Assembly: GCF_024346715.1 (NCBI RefSeq)
Contig: NZ_AP024852.1
Span: 744,001-808,000, forward strand
Source: Photobacterium swingsii
GTDB lineage: Bacteria; Pseudomonadota; Gammaproteobacteria; Enterobacterales; Vibrionaceae
Reading direction: 5' to 3'
DNA: 64,000 nt
Part shown: positions 28,783-39,159 of the stretch, in pieces
Layout: each line of letters begins with the position of its first letter
How positions within the stretch are numbered: position 1 is the stretch's first letter
Position numbers and translations under genes: made by a program
Notes under the pieces: model-generated
The model's database searches: none
What the model saw: only the letters and a program-made list of their open reading frames with translations
Told to the model about the DNA's origin: nothing

Positions 28783-30336
28783 TTATTTACACTGCCCGAG
28801 TTTGGCCCATACTCCCCAGTTGGTGTGGTTATCAGCGGGTGGTTGGTTTTGAGTCCACCATTGTGCGCGGTAAGCAATCCCATTTTGTTGAGCGTGATCG
28901 CCACTCTGGTATACGGTATTTTCTGCCCATACTTGATAGGTGCTGCAATCGACAGTACCGGGTTGCGGGTTTGGACTGATCCCTTTCACGCGTTGTAGTG
29001 CTGCAAAAGTATCGGCAATACCTGTACCGCACTCTGAAGTATTGCAACTGCTACCAGCAGGGAAAGGACGTGATGTTTCAGTGATATATTGCTCGACTTG
29101 ATCTGGTGTCAGGCTTAGATCGAGTGAGTACATAAGCGCAGCGATACCTGCTACATGTGGGGCAGCCATACTGGTGCCCATTGAGTAGCTGTAACTGTTT
29201 TCGCCTGCTTGACGTTTACCCGAGTTAAAGGTTGATAGGATGCCACCAGAGCGGCCGCCGCCTGGTGCTGTGATATCAATGAGATCGCCATAGTTGGAAT
29301 AGAATGCACGATTGCCTTCCTTGTTATTAGAAGCAACCGAGATAATGCCTTGGCAATTACCTGGACTAAAATCACGAACATTCAGGTTGTCATTACCAGC
29401 AGCTACGACAATGGTTGCGCCTTGAGCGCGTACATCATTAACGGCTTGCTGATAAGCATAGCCACAAGCCCCTTGACCACCAAGGCTTAAATTAAGGACT
29501 TGTGCTGGATATGGGTTGGCTGGCGCATTGGGAACTGGCAAACCAGCAGCCCAACGCATACCATCGGTAATGTCAGAGGTGTAGCCACCGCACGCACCAA
29601 GGACTCGCACTGGGACGATACGGGTATTCCAAGCTACTCCAGTCACCCCTTGGCTGTTATTGCCTTCTGCTGCAATGGTGCCTGCAACATGGGTTCCGTG
29701 CCACGATGAGTTTCGATCTTGTGGCGGGTAGTTTTGTCCACATTGTCCTGCGACTAACCAATCACCTTCATCGGTAGCATCGCTATCGCGGCCATCACCA
29801 TCTCGCGCCCCCTTTGCATTTTTAATGAAGTCATAACCAGGAAGTAAGTTGTTGATTAAATCTGGGTGATCGAAACGAACCCCGGTATCGATCACGGCAA
29901 CAATGACTTCTGAACCGCCAGTTGTAACGTCCCATGCTTTGGGCATATTGATACCGCTGGTGGGATCAGAATAATGCCATTGAAGGTTATACCCAGGATC
30001 ATTTGGGATGGCTGTTGGCCACATAATGCGATCAGGCTCGGCATATTCGATATTTGGATCTTGCTGTAGTTGCTCGATTACGGCTTCGAGTTTGGCCTGA
30101 TCGGTAACCTTGAGTACGTGAGTGCCGTTTGCACTTGGACGGATGTATTGGACATCGGCACTGAGGCTTTGCTGTAAGTGGGTGATGCCATCAATCATTG
30201 GTGACGCCGTTGCTCGCATAACAGGGCTGCTAGTACGGTATTTAACAATGACTTGATCGGTTATGAGGGTGTTGTTATTGGCAAAAACAGGGCTGCTAGC
30301 AATGAGCATAGCCAGAAGAGTCGGTATGGTTCTCAT
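28783..30336 (-). CDS. Secreted S8 serine protease with C-terminal chitin-binding-like domain
   Basis: The 517-residue precursor has a signal peptide (cleaved after about VFAN, residue 20), an I9-like propeptide (about 25-105), and a subtilisin catalytic domain. The triad is D150 (VIDTG), H213 (HGTHVAGT) and S389 (GTSMAAPHVAG), with oxyanion N315 (AAGND). The last 54 residues, bounded by C464 and C516, carry YRAQWWTQNQPP and WGVWAKLG, the aromatic pattern of CBM5/12 chitin-binding modules. The likely role is extracellular protein breakdown on chitinous surfaces. Substrate is inferred. It stands alone and interrupts an otherwise conserved ybeL-lnt region, which suggests an accessory insertion. 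Confidence 0.92.
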   Translation of the reverse strand: MRTIPTLLAMLIASSPVFANNNTLITDQVIVKYRTSSPVMRATASPMIDGITHLQQSLSADVQYIRPSANGTHVLKVTDQAKLEAVIEQLQQDPNIEYAEPDRIMWPTAIPNDPGYNLQWHYSDPTSGINMPKAWDVTTGGSEVIVAVIDTGVRFDHPDLINNLLPGYDFIKNAKGARDGDGRDSDATDEGDWLVAGQCGQNYPPQDRNSSWHGTHVAGTIAAEGNNSQGVTGVAWNTRIVPVRVLGACGGYTSDITDGMRWAAGLPVPNAPANPYPAQVLNLSLGGQGACGYAYQQAVNDVRAQGATIVVAAGNDNLNVRDFSPGNCQGIISVASNNKEGNRAFYSNYGDLIDITAPGGGRSGGILSTFNSGKRQAGENSYSYSMGTSMAAPHVAGIAALMYSLDLSLTPDQVEQYITETSRPFPAGSSCNTSECGTGIADTFAALQRVKGISPNPQPGTVDCSTYQVWAENTVYQSGDHAQQNGIAYRAQWWTQNQPPADNHTNWGVWAKLGQCK

Positions 30337-30712
30337 TTTCTATCCTTGATTGTGATACCAAATAGAACAAGACAAGGCTTATTCGTTTGGTTTTATTGTG
30401 ATGAGGAAGGGCTTCCTCACAACCAAGTGTTCTCCTTTTATTTTATTTTGCAGGATAAAAAACGGGAATAGGAAGGGGTATCAAGTAAATAATAAATGGG
30501 TTGCAAGCGTTAATCTGCTTATGGTGATATGCGTTCGGCTTTATATGGGTGGCGTGATTTAACCTAGCGAGTATCGTTGATGTAAAAGGTGAGCATTTTT
30601 GTTGTATATGAGGGATATTCATCGTTAGAACCATGATGAATTATGGTGTATTGCAGGTTCGATTCTTCGAAGGAAGGCGGCAATAAGAACCGCCTTATGA
30701 CTTCACTATTAT
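30337..30712. other. Intergenic region upstream of the subtilase gene
   Basis: This is a 376-bp A+T-rich non-coding stretch. It should hold the subtilase promoter on the minus strand. It contains a small inverted repeat (GAGGAAG/CTTCCTC near 30402-30418) and, at its right end, a weak terminator hairpin for the SYLF gene. I see no convincing small gene. Confidence 0.5.
30674..30696 (-). terminator. Weak terminator after the SYLF-domain gene
   Basis: The stem AAGGCGG/CCGCCTT has a nine-base loop, followed on the minus strand by CCTTCG. The T-run is poor. Confidence 0.4.
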
Positions 30713-31423
30713 TTATTCTTCTAACGGTGGCGCTAAAATTACGGTAGGTGCGTTATCTTCACCTACAGGTGAGGTTAGATCACTGACGGGCGCACCTTGT
30801 TCAGCCGGTGCTGTATTATCTTGATTAAGTGCTTTCACTTGCTCTGTGGCCGCGCTGATGGGCTCGTAGCTAAACTTTTGCCCAGCCAAAGATGCTTCGA
30901 TCATCATGCCACCTTTAGCATAGGTGAAAATAGCCATGCCGTTGGTGTAGTTAGCTTCAACAAAGTTCTTACCTGAGCCAGCTCCAACACCTGTCGTCCC
31001 CGCACGTGCTTGTGCACCTTCCGTTAGTGCCACAGCAGAGGCCTGGGCATCAAGTTCAAAACTGCCGCTGATAAAGCGTTCATACGAGCGTTGGTCTTGG
31101 AAAAACATGATTTGGCTGTATGACTGGCCACCAAATTGAAGTCCGACTGAGACTTGATACAGTTTGGCAAAACCTGCGATGGTTTGATCTTTATATACTG
31201 TGCCTGTGCCGTATGCGCCGCCAACCCAAAAGCCGCCTTTACCGACTGACGGAAAAATAGCGTAGCCATAAGCGGAATCAAAAAAGGGCTGGGTTTGTTG
31301 TGCTTGCTGAAAGTGTTCAAGAGATGCGCGGGTTTCGATATCTTCTTTTGCAACAGATCCTGTTGCGATACAGAGTAATGCTAGCGCGCTAAACATAGTG
31401 AAGAGGCGGTGAACGGTTTTCAT
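30713..31423 (-). CDS. SYLF-domain (YSC84-like) lipid-binding exported protein
   Basis: The 236-residue protein has a signal peptide (hydrophobic FSALALLCIATGSVAKE) and a SYLF/YSC84 domain. The domain is seen in DSAYGYAIFPSVGKGGFWVGG, split over residues 50-75, in QVSVGLQFGGQSYSQIMFFQ and in FTYAKGGMMIEASLAGQKFSY. Bacterial SYLF proteins are periplasmic or secreted and bind phospholipids, but no specific role is known. The tail is Pro/Ala-rich and probably disordered. It is a single gene between lnt and the subtilase gene. Confidence 0.88.
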   Translation of the reverse strand: MKTVHRLFTMFSALALLCIATGSVAKEDIETRASLEHFQQAQQTQPFFDSAYGYAIFPSVGKGGFWVGGAYGTGTVYKDQTIAGFAKLYQVSVGLQFGGQSYSQIMFFQDQRSYERFISGSFELDAQASAVALTEGAQARAGTTGVGAGSGKNFVEANYTNGMAIFTYAKGGMMIEASLAGQKFSYEPISAATEQVKALNQDNTAPAEQGAPVSDLTSPVGEDNAPTVILAPPLEE

Positions 31424-31467
31424 GGCGGCATCCTTTACAGCGGTAATTATTTCTATCTTAGCAAGAT

Positions 31468-31502
31468 GAAAAAAAAGACGAAGCGTTAATCTTCGTCTTT
31501 TC
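31468..31502 (-). terminator. Terminator after lnt
   Basis: The stem AAGACGAAG/CTTCGTCTT with loop CGTTAAT is followed on the minus strand by eight T. It lies 19 bp past the end of lnt. Confidence 0.8.
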
Positions 31503-31520
31503 AGGTTTTGTTAGGCTTTG

Positions 31521-33074
31521 TTACGGTTGATCCGTTTGGATCTCTCTAAACCCACCACGTTGACGGCGAATCAAGACCATAGATAATGCCAGCGACCATA
31601 AGGCATAACCGTAGAGCGGCCAACTTCCTAAGCTGGTATAAGGCGTTAAGCCATCCGTAGGGGTAACTTTCGCCCGTAGGACTGCCGTTTCAAATTGCGG
31701 AATTTGTTTCGTGATTTGTCCCATATGATCAACCACTGCCGTTACGCCTGTATTGGTGGCACGTAATAGAGGCTTACCCAATTCGAGTGAACGCATTTGC
31801 GCAATCTCCATGTGCTGGAATGGGCCAATAGAAGTACCAAACCACGCATCATTCGATAGGGTTAACAGCAAGTCGGTATCGACATTCACGTTTTGGCGAA
31901 CCTGTTCACTGAATGCCACCTCATAACATAATGCAGGCGCAAGGTTGTAGCCATTCGCTGCTAAGTTTGGTTGAACAAAGTCACCTCGGCTAAATGAGGA
32001 CATGGGTAAATTAAAAAATGGCGCAATCGGTCGTAACAAATCACCGAATGGGACGAATTCACCAAAAGGTAGCAAGTGATGCTTGCTGTAACGGGTGGCG
32101 TGATCGTAGTCGTAGCCATCATCGTTATTTTTACCTAAGGTTAAGATATTATTAAAGAATTCACCGTTGTCTTTTTGATCTAAAACGCCTGTAATCACAG
32201 TGCTGTTATTTTCGCGCGCGACTTCATCTAGGTTTTGTAAAAACGAAGGAAGGTGCGCTTCTAGCGCTGGAATTGCGGCTTCAGGCCAAATGATTAAATC
32301 AGCGTCCCAGTTTTCGCGGGTCAAGTCGATATATTTCATCAGGGTTGGCCAGCGTTCGCTCGGGAGCCATTTTAGCTCTTGCGGTACATTACCTTGCACT
32401 AACGCAACATCGACGGTTTTATCGTTATTGGGAGTGACCCATTGCGCACCGTGAACAAGCAGTGAAAAAGCGATCACTACAGCGGGAACCAGTAAAGGTC
32501 TCCAGTTGCGATCTGAAACTGCCGCCACAATACCAGCACTGATCAGCACTAAAGCGAGGGTGATCCCTTCTACCCCAAAGATGGGTGCTAAGCCTGAAAG
32601 TGGAGAATCAATTTGACCATAGCCCATCCATAACCATGGGAAGCCTGTGAATGCCCATCCCCTAAGCCAATCGAGCAAGAGCCATAATACCGGCCCACTC
32701 AGTAGGAGCTGCTGGAAAGGGCGACCTTGGTTAAAGCGATTGAATAGGGCACCAAAAATCAGAGGATACAGCGCCAGGTAGCTGATCAGTGAAGTCATGA
32801 GGAAGACACTGGCTACTTTTGGCATACCGCCAAAGGTGTCAATGCTGACATGCACCCAACTGATCCCTGTACCAAATAAGCCTAAGCCCCAGCTAAAGCC
32901 AATGACGGCAGAGCGCTTAATACTTTGATTGAGGAGTAACCAGAAAAAGAGTGCGAGTGATACAGGGGCAAGGAGCCAGATATTATACGGTGCGAACGAT
33001 AAGGTCGCTAACGCTCCCGCAAAAGCGGCCAATAAAGGCCGCCCAAGGGAGATGAAAAAGGCTTTATTCATCAT
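31521..33074 (-). CDS. lnt: Apolipoprotein N-acyltransferase
   Basis: Lnt adds the third acyl chain to lipoproteins in the inner membrane, which BamC, LptE, LolB and RlpA of this window would need. The 517-residue protein has about six N-terminal membrane helices and a nitrilase-like periplasmic domain. The catalytic triad is E265 (IIWPEAAIP), K331 ([12 protein letters not shown]) and C383 (LCYEVAFSE), equivalent to E. coli E267, K335 and C387. It lies 10 bp after corC, the E. coli arrangement. Confidence 0.97.
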   Translation of the reverse strand: MMNKAFFISLGRPLLAAFAGALATLSFAPYNIWLLAPVSLALFFWLLLNQSIKRSAVIGFSWGLGLFGTGISWVHVSIDTFGGMPKVASVFLMTSLISYLALYPLIFGALFNRFNQGRPFQQLLLSGPVLWLLLDWLRGWAFTGFPWLWMGYGQIDSPLSGLAPIFGVEGITLALVLISAGIVAAVSDRNWRPLLVPAVVIAFSLLVHGAQWVTPNNDKTVDVALVQGNVPQELKWLPSERWPTLMKYIDLTRENWDADLIIWPEAAIPALEAHLPSFLQNLDEVARENNSTVITGVLDQKDNGEFFNNILTLGKNNDDGYDYDHATRYSKHHLLPFGEFVPFGDLLRPIAPFFNLPMSSFSRGDFVQPNLAANGYNLAPALCYEVAFSEQVRQNVNVDTDLLLTLSNDAWFGTSIGPFQHMEIAQMRSLELGKPLLRATNTGVTAVVDHMGQITKQIPQFETAVLRAKVTPTDGLTPYTSLGSWPLYGYALWSLALSMVLIRRQRGGFREIQTDQP

Positions 33075-33084
33075 CTAAAACTAA

Positions 33085-33960
33085 TTAAGTAGTCGTCGTT
33101 GGCTGATGCGCTTCATGTGGGATCGTGACTTGAAGCTGGATCACACGGCGGTTGTCAGCTGACGTGACTTTAAACGAGTAACCATCTAATTCAACAACTT
33201 CACCACGGGCTGGCAAGTGACCAAAGCTGGTCATGACTAAGCCGCCTACAGTATCCACTTCGTCATCATTGAATGCCGTTTGGAATAAGTTGTTAAAATC
33301 TTCTATGGTCGCCAGTGCTTTTACCGAATAGGTATGCTTACTTAACTGACGGATATCTTGCTCTTCTTCGTCGTCGAATTCATCTTCGATTTCGCCAACG
33401 ATTTGCTCAAGAATATCTTCGATAGTGATAACACCCGATACACCACCAAATTCATCCACAACGATCGCCATGTGGTAGCGTTCTTCGCGGAATTCTTTGA
33501 GTAAGCGATCAACTCGTTTGCTTTCAGGCACAACCACCGCAGGGCGGAGGACTTTGTCCATATCGAAAGGTTCAGAGTCTGGGATCAAGTAACGCAGTAA
33601 ATCTTTAGCCAGTAGAATACCTTCTACATGGTCTTTGTCGTCACTGATCACAGGGTAGCGTGAGTGTTGAGCATCAACAATTAAATCAATAAGGTCTTCA
33701 AGCTTCTGAGAACGTTCGATCGTGACCATTTGAGAGCGTGGGATCATAATGTCCCGCACACGCATTTCTGCTATCTCCATCACACCTTCGAGCATGTCGC
33801 GGGTGTCGTGGTCTATCAAATCATTTTCTTCCGAATCGCGGAATACCTCGACCAGCTCTTCACGGTTTTGTGGTTCACCTTGAAACAATTGGCCAATACG
33901 TTCAAAGAAGGACTTTCTACTCGGACCTTCAGAATTTTGCGAGTTATCTTCGTTCATCAC
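33085..33960 (-). CDS. corC: CBS-domain protein CorC (magnesium/cobalt efflux)
   Basis: The 291-residue cytoplasmic protein has two CBS domains (about residues 70-190: [12 protein letters not shown] and [12 protein letters not shown]). It also has a C-terminal CorC/HlyC transporter-associated domain ([20 protein letters not shown]). Family members influence Mg and Co efflux, and E. coli YbeX is also linked to ribosome quality. It belongs to the ybeZ-ybeY-corC-lnt cluster on one strand, with a 74-bp gap after ybeY. Confidence 0.95.
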   Translation of the reverse strand: MMNEDNSQNSEGPSRKSFFERIGQLFQGEPQNREELVEVFRDSEENDLIDHDTRDMLEGVMEIAEMRVRDIMIPRSQMVTIERSQKLEDLIDLIVDAQHSRYPVISDDKDHVEGILLAKDLLRYLIPDSEPFDMDKVLRPAVVVPESKRVDRLLKEFREERYHMAIVVDEFGGVSGVITIEDILEQIVGEIEDEFDDEEEQDIRQLSKHTYSVKALATIEDFNNLFQTAFNDDEVDTVGGLVMTSFGHLPARGEVVELDGYSFKVTSADNRRVIQLQVTIPHEAHQPTTTT

Positions 33961-34034
33961 TTTTCATGTCAATTAAGTGGTCTAAGCCACGGTAGCTATC
34001 CAACTGAATGATGGATAGCGATTGGTGTAACAAG

Positions 34035-34499
34035 TTACAGATTGTCGTCAGCGTAGGGATCAGCAAATCCCATTTTTTGCATGATTTCTGTTTCCAACGC
34101 TTCCATTTCTTCTGCTTCTTCGTCATCAATATGGTCATAACCTAGCAGATGGAGACTGCCGTGTACAACCATATGTGCCCAATGGGCATTTAGCGGTTTA
34201 TTCTGCTCTTTTGCTTCTTTCTCAACAACCTGACGGCAGATGATGAGGTCACCTAGCAGATCAAGCTCTACGCCTGGGGGCGCTTCAAATGGGAAAGACA
34301 ACACATTGGTTGATTTGTCTTTACCACGGTACTCATGGTTTAGCGCATGGCTTTCTTCTTCATCCACCAAACGGATAGTCATTTCCGCATCGGCTTTAAA
34401 TAGGGTGACAGCTGCATCTAGCCATTGCTGAAAATCAGCTTCGTTTGGTAAGCCTGCTTGATTTTCGGTTGCATGTTGCAGGTCGAGATAAATAGCCAT
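34035..34499 (-). CDS. ybeY: Endoribonuclease YbeY
   Basis: YbeY is a zinc-dependent endoribonuclease needed for 16S rRNA 3' end maturation and 70S quality control. The 154-residue protein has the metal motif [11 protein letters not shown] with three histidines, preceded by the conserved [18 protein letters not shown]. Its start overlaps the end of ybeZ by one base, so translation is coupled. Confidence 0.97.
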   Translation of the reverse strand: MAIYLDLQHATENQAGLPNEADFQQWLDAAVTLFKADAEMTIRLVDEEESHALNHEYRGKDKSTNVLSFPFEAPPGVELDLLGDLIICRQVVEKEAKEQNKPLNAHWAHMVVHGSLHLLGYDHIDDEEAEEMEALETEIMQKMGFADPYADDNL

Positions 34500-35581
34500 T
34501 AATTACTCTTTTCTGGTTCTATTGCTGGTGTTGCGGCTGCAAGCAGTGCAGCTTGTTCATCACGTCGGCGTTGCTCTGCTTGTTTGCGCTGCTTCTGATC
34601 GGCGGTTTCCCACACTTCATAAGCCTGAACAATACGAGCAACCACAGGGTGGCGGACAACGTCGTCAGCTTGGAAGAAGTTAAAACTGATTTCATCAACT
34701 TCCGATAATACTTCAATCGCATGACGTAAACCTGAACGGGCGCCACGCGGTAAATCGATTTGGGTCACATCACCTGTGATCACTGCACGCGAATTGAAAC
34801 CTATACGTGTTAGGAACATTTTCATTTGTTCCACTGTGGTGTTTTGGCTTTCATCCAAAATGATGAAGGCATCGTTAAGAGTACGACCACGCATATAAGC
34901 TAATGGGGCAACTTCAATTACGTTTCGTTCAATTAACTTCTCAACACGCTCAAAGCCGAGCATTTCAAACAGTGCGTCGTATAGCGGACGTAAATAAGGG
35001 TCAACCTTCTGGCTTAAATCACCCGGAAGGAAACCTAGTTTCTCACCCGCTTCAACTGCAGGTCGTGTGAGCAGAATACGACGGATTTCTTGACGCTCTA
35101 GTGCATCAACTGCCGCAGCTACTGCGAGGTAAGTCTTACCCGTACCGGCAGGGCCAACACCAAAGGTAATATCATGGGTTACCATGTTAGCTATGTATTG
35201 CGCTTGGTTTGGCGTACGTGGCTTAATGATCCCCTTTTTGGTTTTGATATGAATTTCTTTACCGTAAGGGATTGATGACTCTGTAGTTTGCTCTAATACA
35301 CCAGACTCTTTGATCGCAAGATGGATCTGGTCAGGTTCGATATCAGGAATCGTATTACGAACAGGTGCGGTATCGACATACAGGTTTTTCAGTATTTCAG
35401 CAGCGGCGTCGGCAGTATGAGGTTGGCCAACAACAGAGAAATGGCTGCTGCGATGGTTAATTTCGACACCCAAACGGCGTTCTAGTTGTTTTATATTATC
35501 GTCGAAAGGGCCGCAAAGGCTGGAAAGGCGCTGGTTATCGATAGGTTCCAGGTTTAATTCAACAGTAATAATTTTGCTCAA
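34499..35581 (-). CDS. ybeZ: PhoH-family ATPase YbeZ
   Basis: This P-loop NTPase of the PhoH family works with YbeY in RNA metabolism. The product has 360 residues from TTG 35581, chosen because GAGAGG lies 6-7 nt upstream and [13 protein letters not shown] aligns with the family start. An ATG nine codons earlier lacks support. Walker A is GPAGTGKT and Walker B is FIILDESQN. The C-terminal tail is rich in Lys, Gln and Ala. It begins the ybeZ-ybeY-corC-lnt group, 92 bp after miaB. Confidence 0.94.
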   Translation of the reverse strand: MSKIITVELNLEPIDNQRLSSLCGPFDDNIKQLERRLGVEINHRSSHFSVVGQPHTADAAAEILKNLYVDTAPVRNTIPDIEPDQIHLAIKESGVLEQTTESSIPYGKEIHIKTKKGIIKPRTPNQAQYIANMVTHDITFGVGPAGTGKTYLAVAAAVDALERQEIRRILLTRPAVEAGEKLGFLPGDLSQKVDPYLRPLYDALFEMLGFERVEKLIERNVIEVAPLAYMRGRTLNDAFIILDESQNTTVEQMKMFLTRIGFNSRAVITGDVTQIDLPRGARSGLRHAIEVLSEVDEISFNFFQADDVVRHPVVARIVQAYEVWETADQKQRKQAEQRRRDEQAALLAAATPAIEPEKSN

Positions 35582-35673
35582 GATTTGCCTCTCATTGTAG
35601 CCGCCCACAGTGACGGGCGGCTTTCGTATCAGGGCATTGGCCTAAAGGCGAGCTTTAGGACGTGCGTCTTATA

Positions 35674-37098
35674 CTATGGAGTATATACGCCAACACCCAA
35701 TTCATCTTCTTTACGTGTTTTTTCCATCATCTCGGTTGGAGAGACAGCAATACGTAGGTTCATTTCAGCTTCAGTGCGTACGATTTCACCACGTAGTGAG
35801 TTAGTGAACACATCTGTGATTTTAACATCAACAAACTGGCCAATAAGCTCTGCAGAACCTTCAAAGTTCACAACACGGCTGTTCTCGGTACGACCGCGAA
35901 GCTCCATGATGTTTTTGCGTGATGGGCCTTCTACAAGGATACGTTGTTCAGTACCTAGCATTTGACGTGAGTAACGCATAGCTTGAGTATTGATCTGTTG
36001 CTGTAGTTCATACAAGCGTTCTTTCTTCACTTCTTCAGGAAGATCACATGGATAATCCGCAGCAGGCGTACCTGGACGTGCTGAGAAGATGAAACTAAAG
36101 CTCATATCAAAATCAATTTCGCGGATCAGCTTCATGGTATCTTGGAAGTCTTGATCGCTTTCACCCGGGAATGCCACGATGAAATCAGAGCTGATCGTAA
36201 TATTTGGGCGTGCTTTACGCAATTTACGGATCTTTGATTTGTACTCGATCGCAGTATGTGGGCGCTTCATGTTAGCCAGAATGCGGTCTGAACCACTTTG
36301 TACTGGTAAGTGAAGGAAGCTCACCACTTCCGGTGTATCTTTGTACACTTCGATAATATCGTCAGTGAACTCGATAGGGTGGCTGGTGGTGTAACGAATA
36401 CGGTCGATACCATCAATGGCTGCCACTAGACGTAATAATTCGGCAAACGTTGCCACTTCATCATCGTGTGTTGCACCGCGGTATGCGTTAACGTTTTGGC
36501 CCAGTAGGTTAACTTCACGTACGCCTTGCTCTGCAAGCTGGGCGATTTCAAATAGCACGTCATCTAATGGGCGGCTGACTTCTTCACCGCGCGTATAAGG
36601 TACTACGCAGTAAGTACAGTACTTAGAGCAGCCTTCCATGATAGAAACGAAAGCCGTTGCACCTTCGGCACGTGGTTCTGGTAGGTTATCGAATTTCTCA
36701 ATCTCAGGGAAAGAAATATCCATAACAGGTGCATGATCGGTACCTGAACGCTTAATCATTTCTGGCAAACGGTGTAGGGTTTGTGGGCCAAAAATAACAT
36801 CAACATAAGGTGCACGTTTGCGAATAGAATCGCCTTCTTGGGTTGCTACACAACCACCCACACCAATCACAAGATCAGGTTTTTTGTCTTTTAGGGTTTT
36901 CCAACGGCCTAGCTGGTGGAAAACTTTTTCTTGCGCCTTTTCACGGATTGAGCAGGTATTCAGTAGCAGAACATCTGCTTCTTCTGGGATTTCCGTTAGC
37001 TCGAAGCCGTTTGAGGCATTGAGAAGATCGGCCATTTTCGATGAATCGTATTCGTTCATCTGGCAGCCCCAGGTTTTAATAAGCAGTTTCTTAGCCAT
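35674..37098 (-). CDS. miaB: tRNA-2-methylthio-N6-isopentenyladenosine37 synthase
   Basis: MiaB is a radical SAM methylthiotransferase that completes ms2i6A37 in tRNAs reading UNN codons. From ATG 37098 it has 474 residues, exactly the E. coli length. The N-terminal cluster ligands are C12, C49 and C83. The radical SAM ligands are C157, C161 and C164 (CSKYCTYC). A TRAM domain ends the protein. A nine-codon upstream extension (MNTTSEELD) is not conserved. It is divergent from ubiF. Confidence 0.97.
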   Translation of the reverse strand: MAKKLLIKTWGCQMNEYDSSKMADLLNASNGFELTEIPEEADVLLLNTCSIREKAQEKVFHQLGRWKTLKDKKPDLVIGVGGCVATQEGDSIRKRAPYVDVIFGPQTLHRLPEMIKRSGTDHAPVMDISFPEIEKFDNLPEPRAEGATAFVSIMEGCSKYCTYCVVPYTRGEEVSRPLDDVLFEIAQLAEQGVREVNLLGQNVNAYRGATHDDEVATFAELLRLVAAIDGIDRIRYTTSHPIEFTDDIIEVYKDTPEVVSFLHLPVQSGSDRILANMKRPHTAIEYKSKIRKLRKARPNITISSDFIVAFPGESDQDFQDTMKLIREIDFDMSFSFIFSARPGTPAADYPCDLPEEVKKERLYELQQQINTQAMRYSRQMLGTEQRILVEGPSRKNIMELRGRTENSRVVNFEGSAELIGQFVDVKITDVFTNSLRGEIVRTEAEMNLRIAVSPTEMMEKTRKEDELGVGVYTP

Positions 37099-37344
37099 GT
37101 CTAACTCTTCGCTCGTAGTGTTCAATTATTGCATTCAACATTGCTCGGAAGGCGGTAGGCCTCATTTTGAGTGCGAGACCGCCAGCAAGCCGCGTATTGT
37201 ACTGCTTTATCAGGTGTCTGACTAGATCCTCGCCACCCCGAATAAATTGTGGTTTTTTGGGGTGAGTTCAGTTGCTAAGGTTGAGTACTCGCATTATGGT
37301 TCTAGCAAGGTAAAATATCAGCAGCCAAACAATGAGATAAGTGT

Positions 37345-38505
37345 ATGGAACAGTTTGATGTAGTGATTGCCGGTGGCGGCATGGTGGGGGCAGCAACGGC
37401 TGTTGGTATGGCGCAATACGGCTTACGTGTAGCGGTATTAGAAGGCCAGCAACCCCAAGAGTTTGAAGCAAGCCAGCCGATGGATTTGCGTGTCTCGGCA
37501 ATTTCGCCTAACTCGGTAGGACTATTGAATCGACTTGGGGCGTGGGAAGCGATTCAAGGGATGCGTGTGTGTCCGTTTAAGCGCTTAGAAACCTGGGATC
37601 ATCCTGAGTGCCGTACACGATTTAGTGCCGATGAGATGCAACTGGATCGTCTAGGCTTTATCGTTGAAAATCGTTTGATTCAACTTGGGCTTTGGCAGCA
37701 GTTTGTGGATTACCCTAATCTTACCTTGCTGTGTCCAACCAGAATGACCGGTAGCGAAAAGGTGACTGATGGCGTTGTTGTCACATTGGACGATGGGCGT
37801 CAGTTACAAGCTAAGTTACTTGTGGGCGCTGATGGGGCGAACTCACAGGTGCGTCAGCAAGCAGGCATAGGTATTACAGCGTGGGATTACCGACAGCACT
37901 GTATGTTGATTAATATTGAAACCGCTCTGCCTCAGCAAGATATCACTTGGCAGTGGTTTACACCCAAAGGGCCGCGTTCGTTTTTGCCGTTAGTCGGCCA
38001 TCAGGGGTCTTTGGTGTGGTATGACAGCCCGCAGCGTATCAAGCAATTGTCAGCCATGACAGCCGAGCAACTGGCTGTGGAAGTGAAAGGGCATTTTCCT
38101 GCTGAGGTTGGTGAGTTCACTGTGGTTAACTGGGGAAGTTTTCCGTTAACGCGTCGTCATGCTCAACAGTATTACCAAGATAATGTTGTGCTATTGGGCG
38201 ATGCTGCACATACGATTAATCCATTAGCCGGTCAGGGGGTTAACCTCGGTTTTAAAGATGTAGATGTGCTGTTACATGAAGTAGAGAAAGCTGGGAAAAA
38301 TTGGGCAGAACAAGATGTACTTAAAAAGTACGAACGCCGTCGTCGCCCCGATAATCTAGTCATGCAAACGGGGATGGATTTTTTCTACACCACATTCAGC
38401 AATGATTTATTACCGCTGAAAATTGCTCGCAACATTGGCTTAAAAGTGGCCGAGAAAGCAGGACCAATAAAAAAACAAGTGTTGAAGTATGCGATGGGAA
38501 TGTAA
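37345..38505 (+). CDS. ubiF: FAD-dependent ubiquinone hydroxylase UbiF
   Basis: UbiF hydroxylates the C6 position of the ubiquinone ring precursor in the membrane-associated Ubi complex. The 386-residue flavoprotein has the N-terminal FAD motif VVIAGGGMVGAATA, the NAD/FAD DG motif LLVGADGANSQVRQ and GDAAHTINPLAGQGVNLGF. Orthology to UbiF rather than UbiH, UbiI or VisC is inferred from its position opposite miaB and next to the Met-Leu-Gln tRNA cluster, exactly as in E. coli. It ends at a terminator facing the tRNA array. Confidence 0.9.
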   Translation: MEQFDVVIAGGGMVGAATAVGMAQYGLRVAVLEGQQPQEFEASQPMDLRVSAISPNSVGLLNRLGAWEAIQGMRVCPFKRLETWDHPECRTRFSADEMQLDRLGFIVENRLIQLGLWQQFVDYPNLTLLCPTRMTGSEKVTDGVVVTLDDGRQLQAKLLVGADGANSQVRQQAGIGITAWDYRQHCMLINIETALPQQDITWQWFTPKGPRSFLPLVGHQGSLVWYDSPQRIKQLSAMTAEQLAVEVKGHFPAEVGEFTVVNWGSFPLTRRHAQQYYQDNVVLLGDAAHTINPLAGQGVNLGFKDVDVLLHEVEKAGKNWAEQDVLKKYERRRRPDNLVMQTGMDFFYTTFSNDLLPLKIARNIGLKVAEKAGPIKKQVLKYAMGM

Positions 38506-38533
38506 CTGTCGCTTAAAATAATGACTTTACAGA

Positions 38534-38564
38534 AAGAGGCGAGCCTAAATGCTCGTCTTTTTTA
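38534..38564 (+). terminator. Terminator of ubiF
   Basis: The stem GGCGAGC/GCTCGTC with loop CTAAAT is extended by AAGA/TTTT pairs and followed by a T-run, 29 bp after ubiF. Confidence 0.8.
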
Positions 38565-38602
38565 TATCCATTTATTGGGGTAACGAATAGTCAGATAAAG
38601 AA

Positions 38603-38633
38603 AAAGCCGAATGTTATTAAAAACATTCGGCTT
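38603..38633 (-). terminator. Third, most distal terminator after the tRNA array
   Basis: The minus-strand stem AGCCGAATGTT/AACATTCGGCT is followed by TTTTTCTTT. It is a strong intrinsic terminator about 165 bp beyond the last tRNA gene. Confidence 0.75.
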
Positions 38634-38664
38634 AACAACCAGAGAGATACGATTTTTGAGGTTG

Positions 38665-38687
38665 TAAAAAGAGTGGAAAGCCACTCT
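38665..38687 (-). terminator. Second terminator after the tRNA array
   Basis: The minus-strand stem AGAGTGG/CCACTCT with loop CTTT is followed by TTTTTAC. Confidence 0.75.
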
Positions 38688-38761
38688 AAGTCTTTTGCAA
38701 AGATACAAAATATCAATCCAATGAAACTACTGATAGATGTATCTTTAACTTGCAGTAGGTA

Positions 38762-38789
38762 AAAGAAAACCCACCAAAAGGTGGGTTTC
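38762..38789 (-). terminator. First terminator after the tRNA array
   Basis: The minus-strand stem AAACCCACC/GGTGGGTTT with loop TTTT is followed by TCTTTT. It begins only 8 bp after the last tRNA-Leu gene. Confidence 0.85.
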
Positions 38790-38796
38790 TAAATGA

Positions 38797-38881
38797 TGGT
38801 GCGGACGGAGAGACTTGAACTCTCACACCTTGCGGCGCCAGAACCTAAATCTGGTGCGTCTACCAATTCCGCCACGTCCGC
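38797..38881 (-). tRNA. tRNA-Leu(UAG), copy 1
   Basis: The gene is 85 nt including the encoded CCA. It is read on the minus strand, with acceptor arm GCGGACG/CGTCCGC, anticodon loop TTTAGGT (UAG) and a variable arm capped by GCAA. It closely matches E. coli leuW. It is the last gene of the array. Confidence 0.97.
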
Positions 38882-38935
38882 ATACTCAGCAATGATATTC
38901 AACTTACGTTGTCTGTCATCATTAAGTATAAATGA

Positions 38936-39010
38936 TGGCAGGGCTACCTGGATTCGAACCAGGGAATGGCGGCATCAAAAGCCGCTGCCTTACCGCTTGG
39001 CGATAGCCCT
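38936..39010 (-). tRNA. tRNA-Gln(UUG), copy 1
   Basis: The gene is 75 nt including CCA, with acceptor AGGGCTA/TAGCCCT and anticodon TTG in loop CTTTTGATG. It resembles E. coli glnU. Confidence 0.97.
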
Positions 39011-39074
39011 ACAGCGTTACTCGATTAAGAGAACGAATTTTCTCGGCGAGGAGAAAGAATAAGATAAGAGAGAA

Positions 39075-39159
39075 TGGTGCGGACGGAGAGACTTGAACTC
39101 TCACACCTCGCGGCGCCAGAACCTAAATCTGGTGCGTCTACCAATTCCGCCACGTCCGC
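39075..39159 (-). tRNA. tRNA-Leu(UAG), copy 2
   Basis: Same 85-nt gene as copy 1 but with GCGA as the variable-arm loop. Confidence 0.97.
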
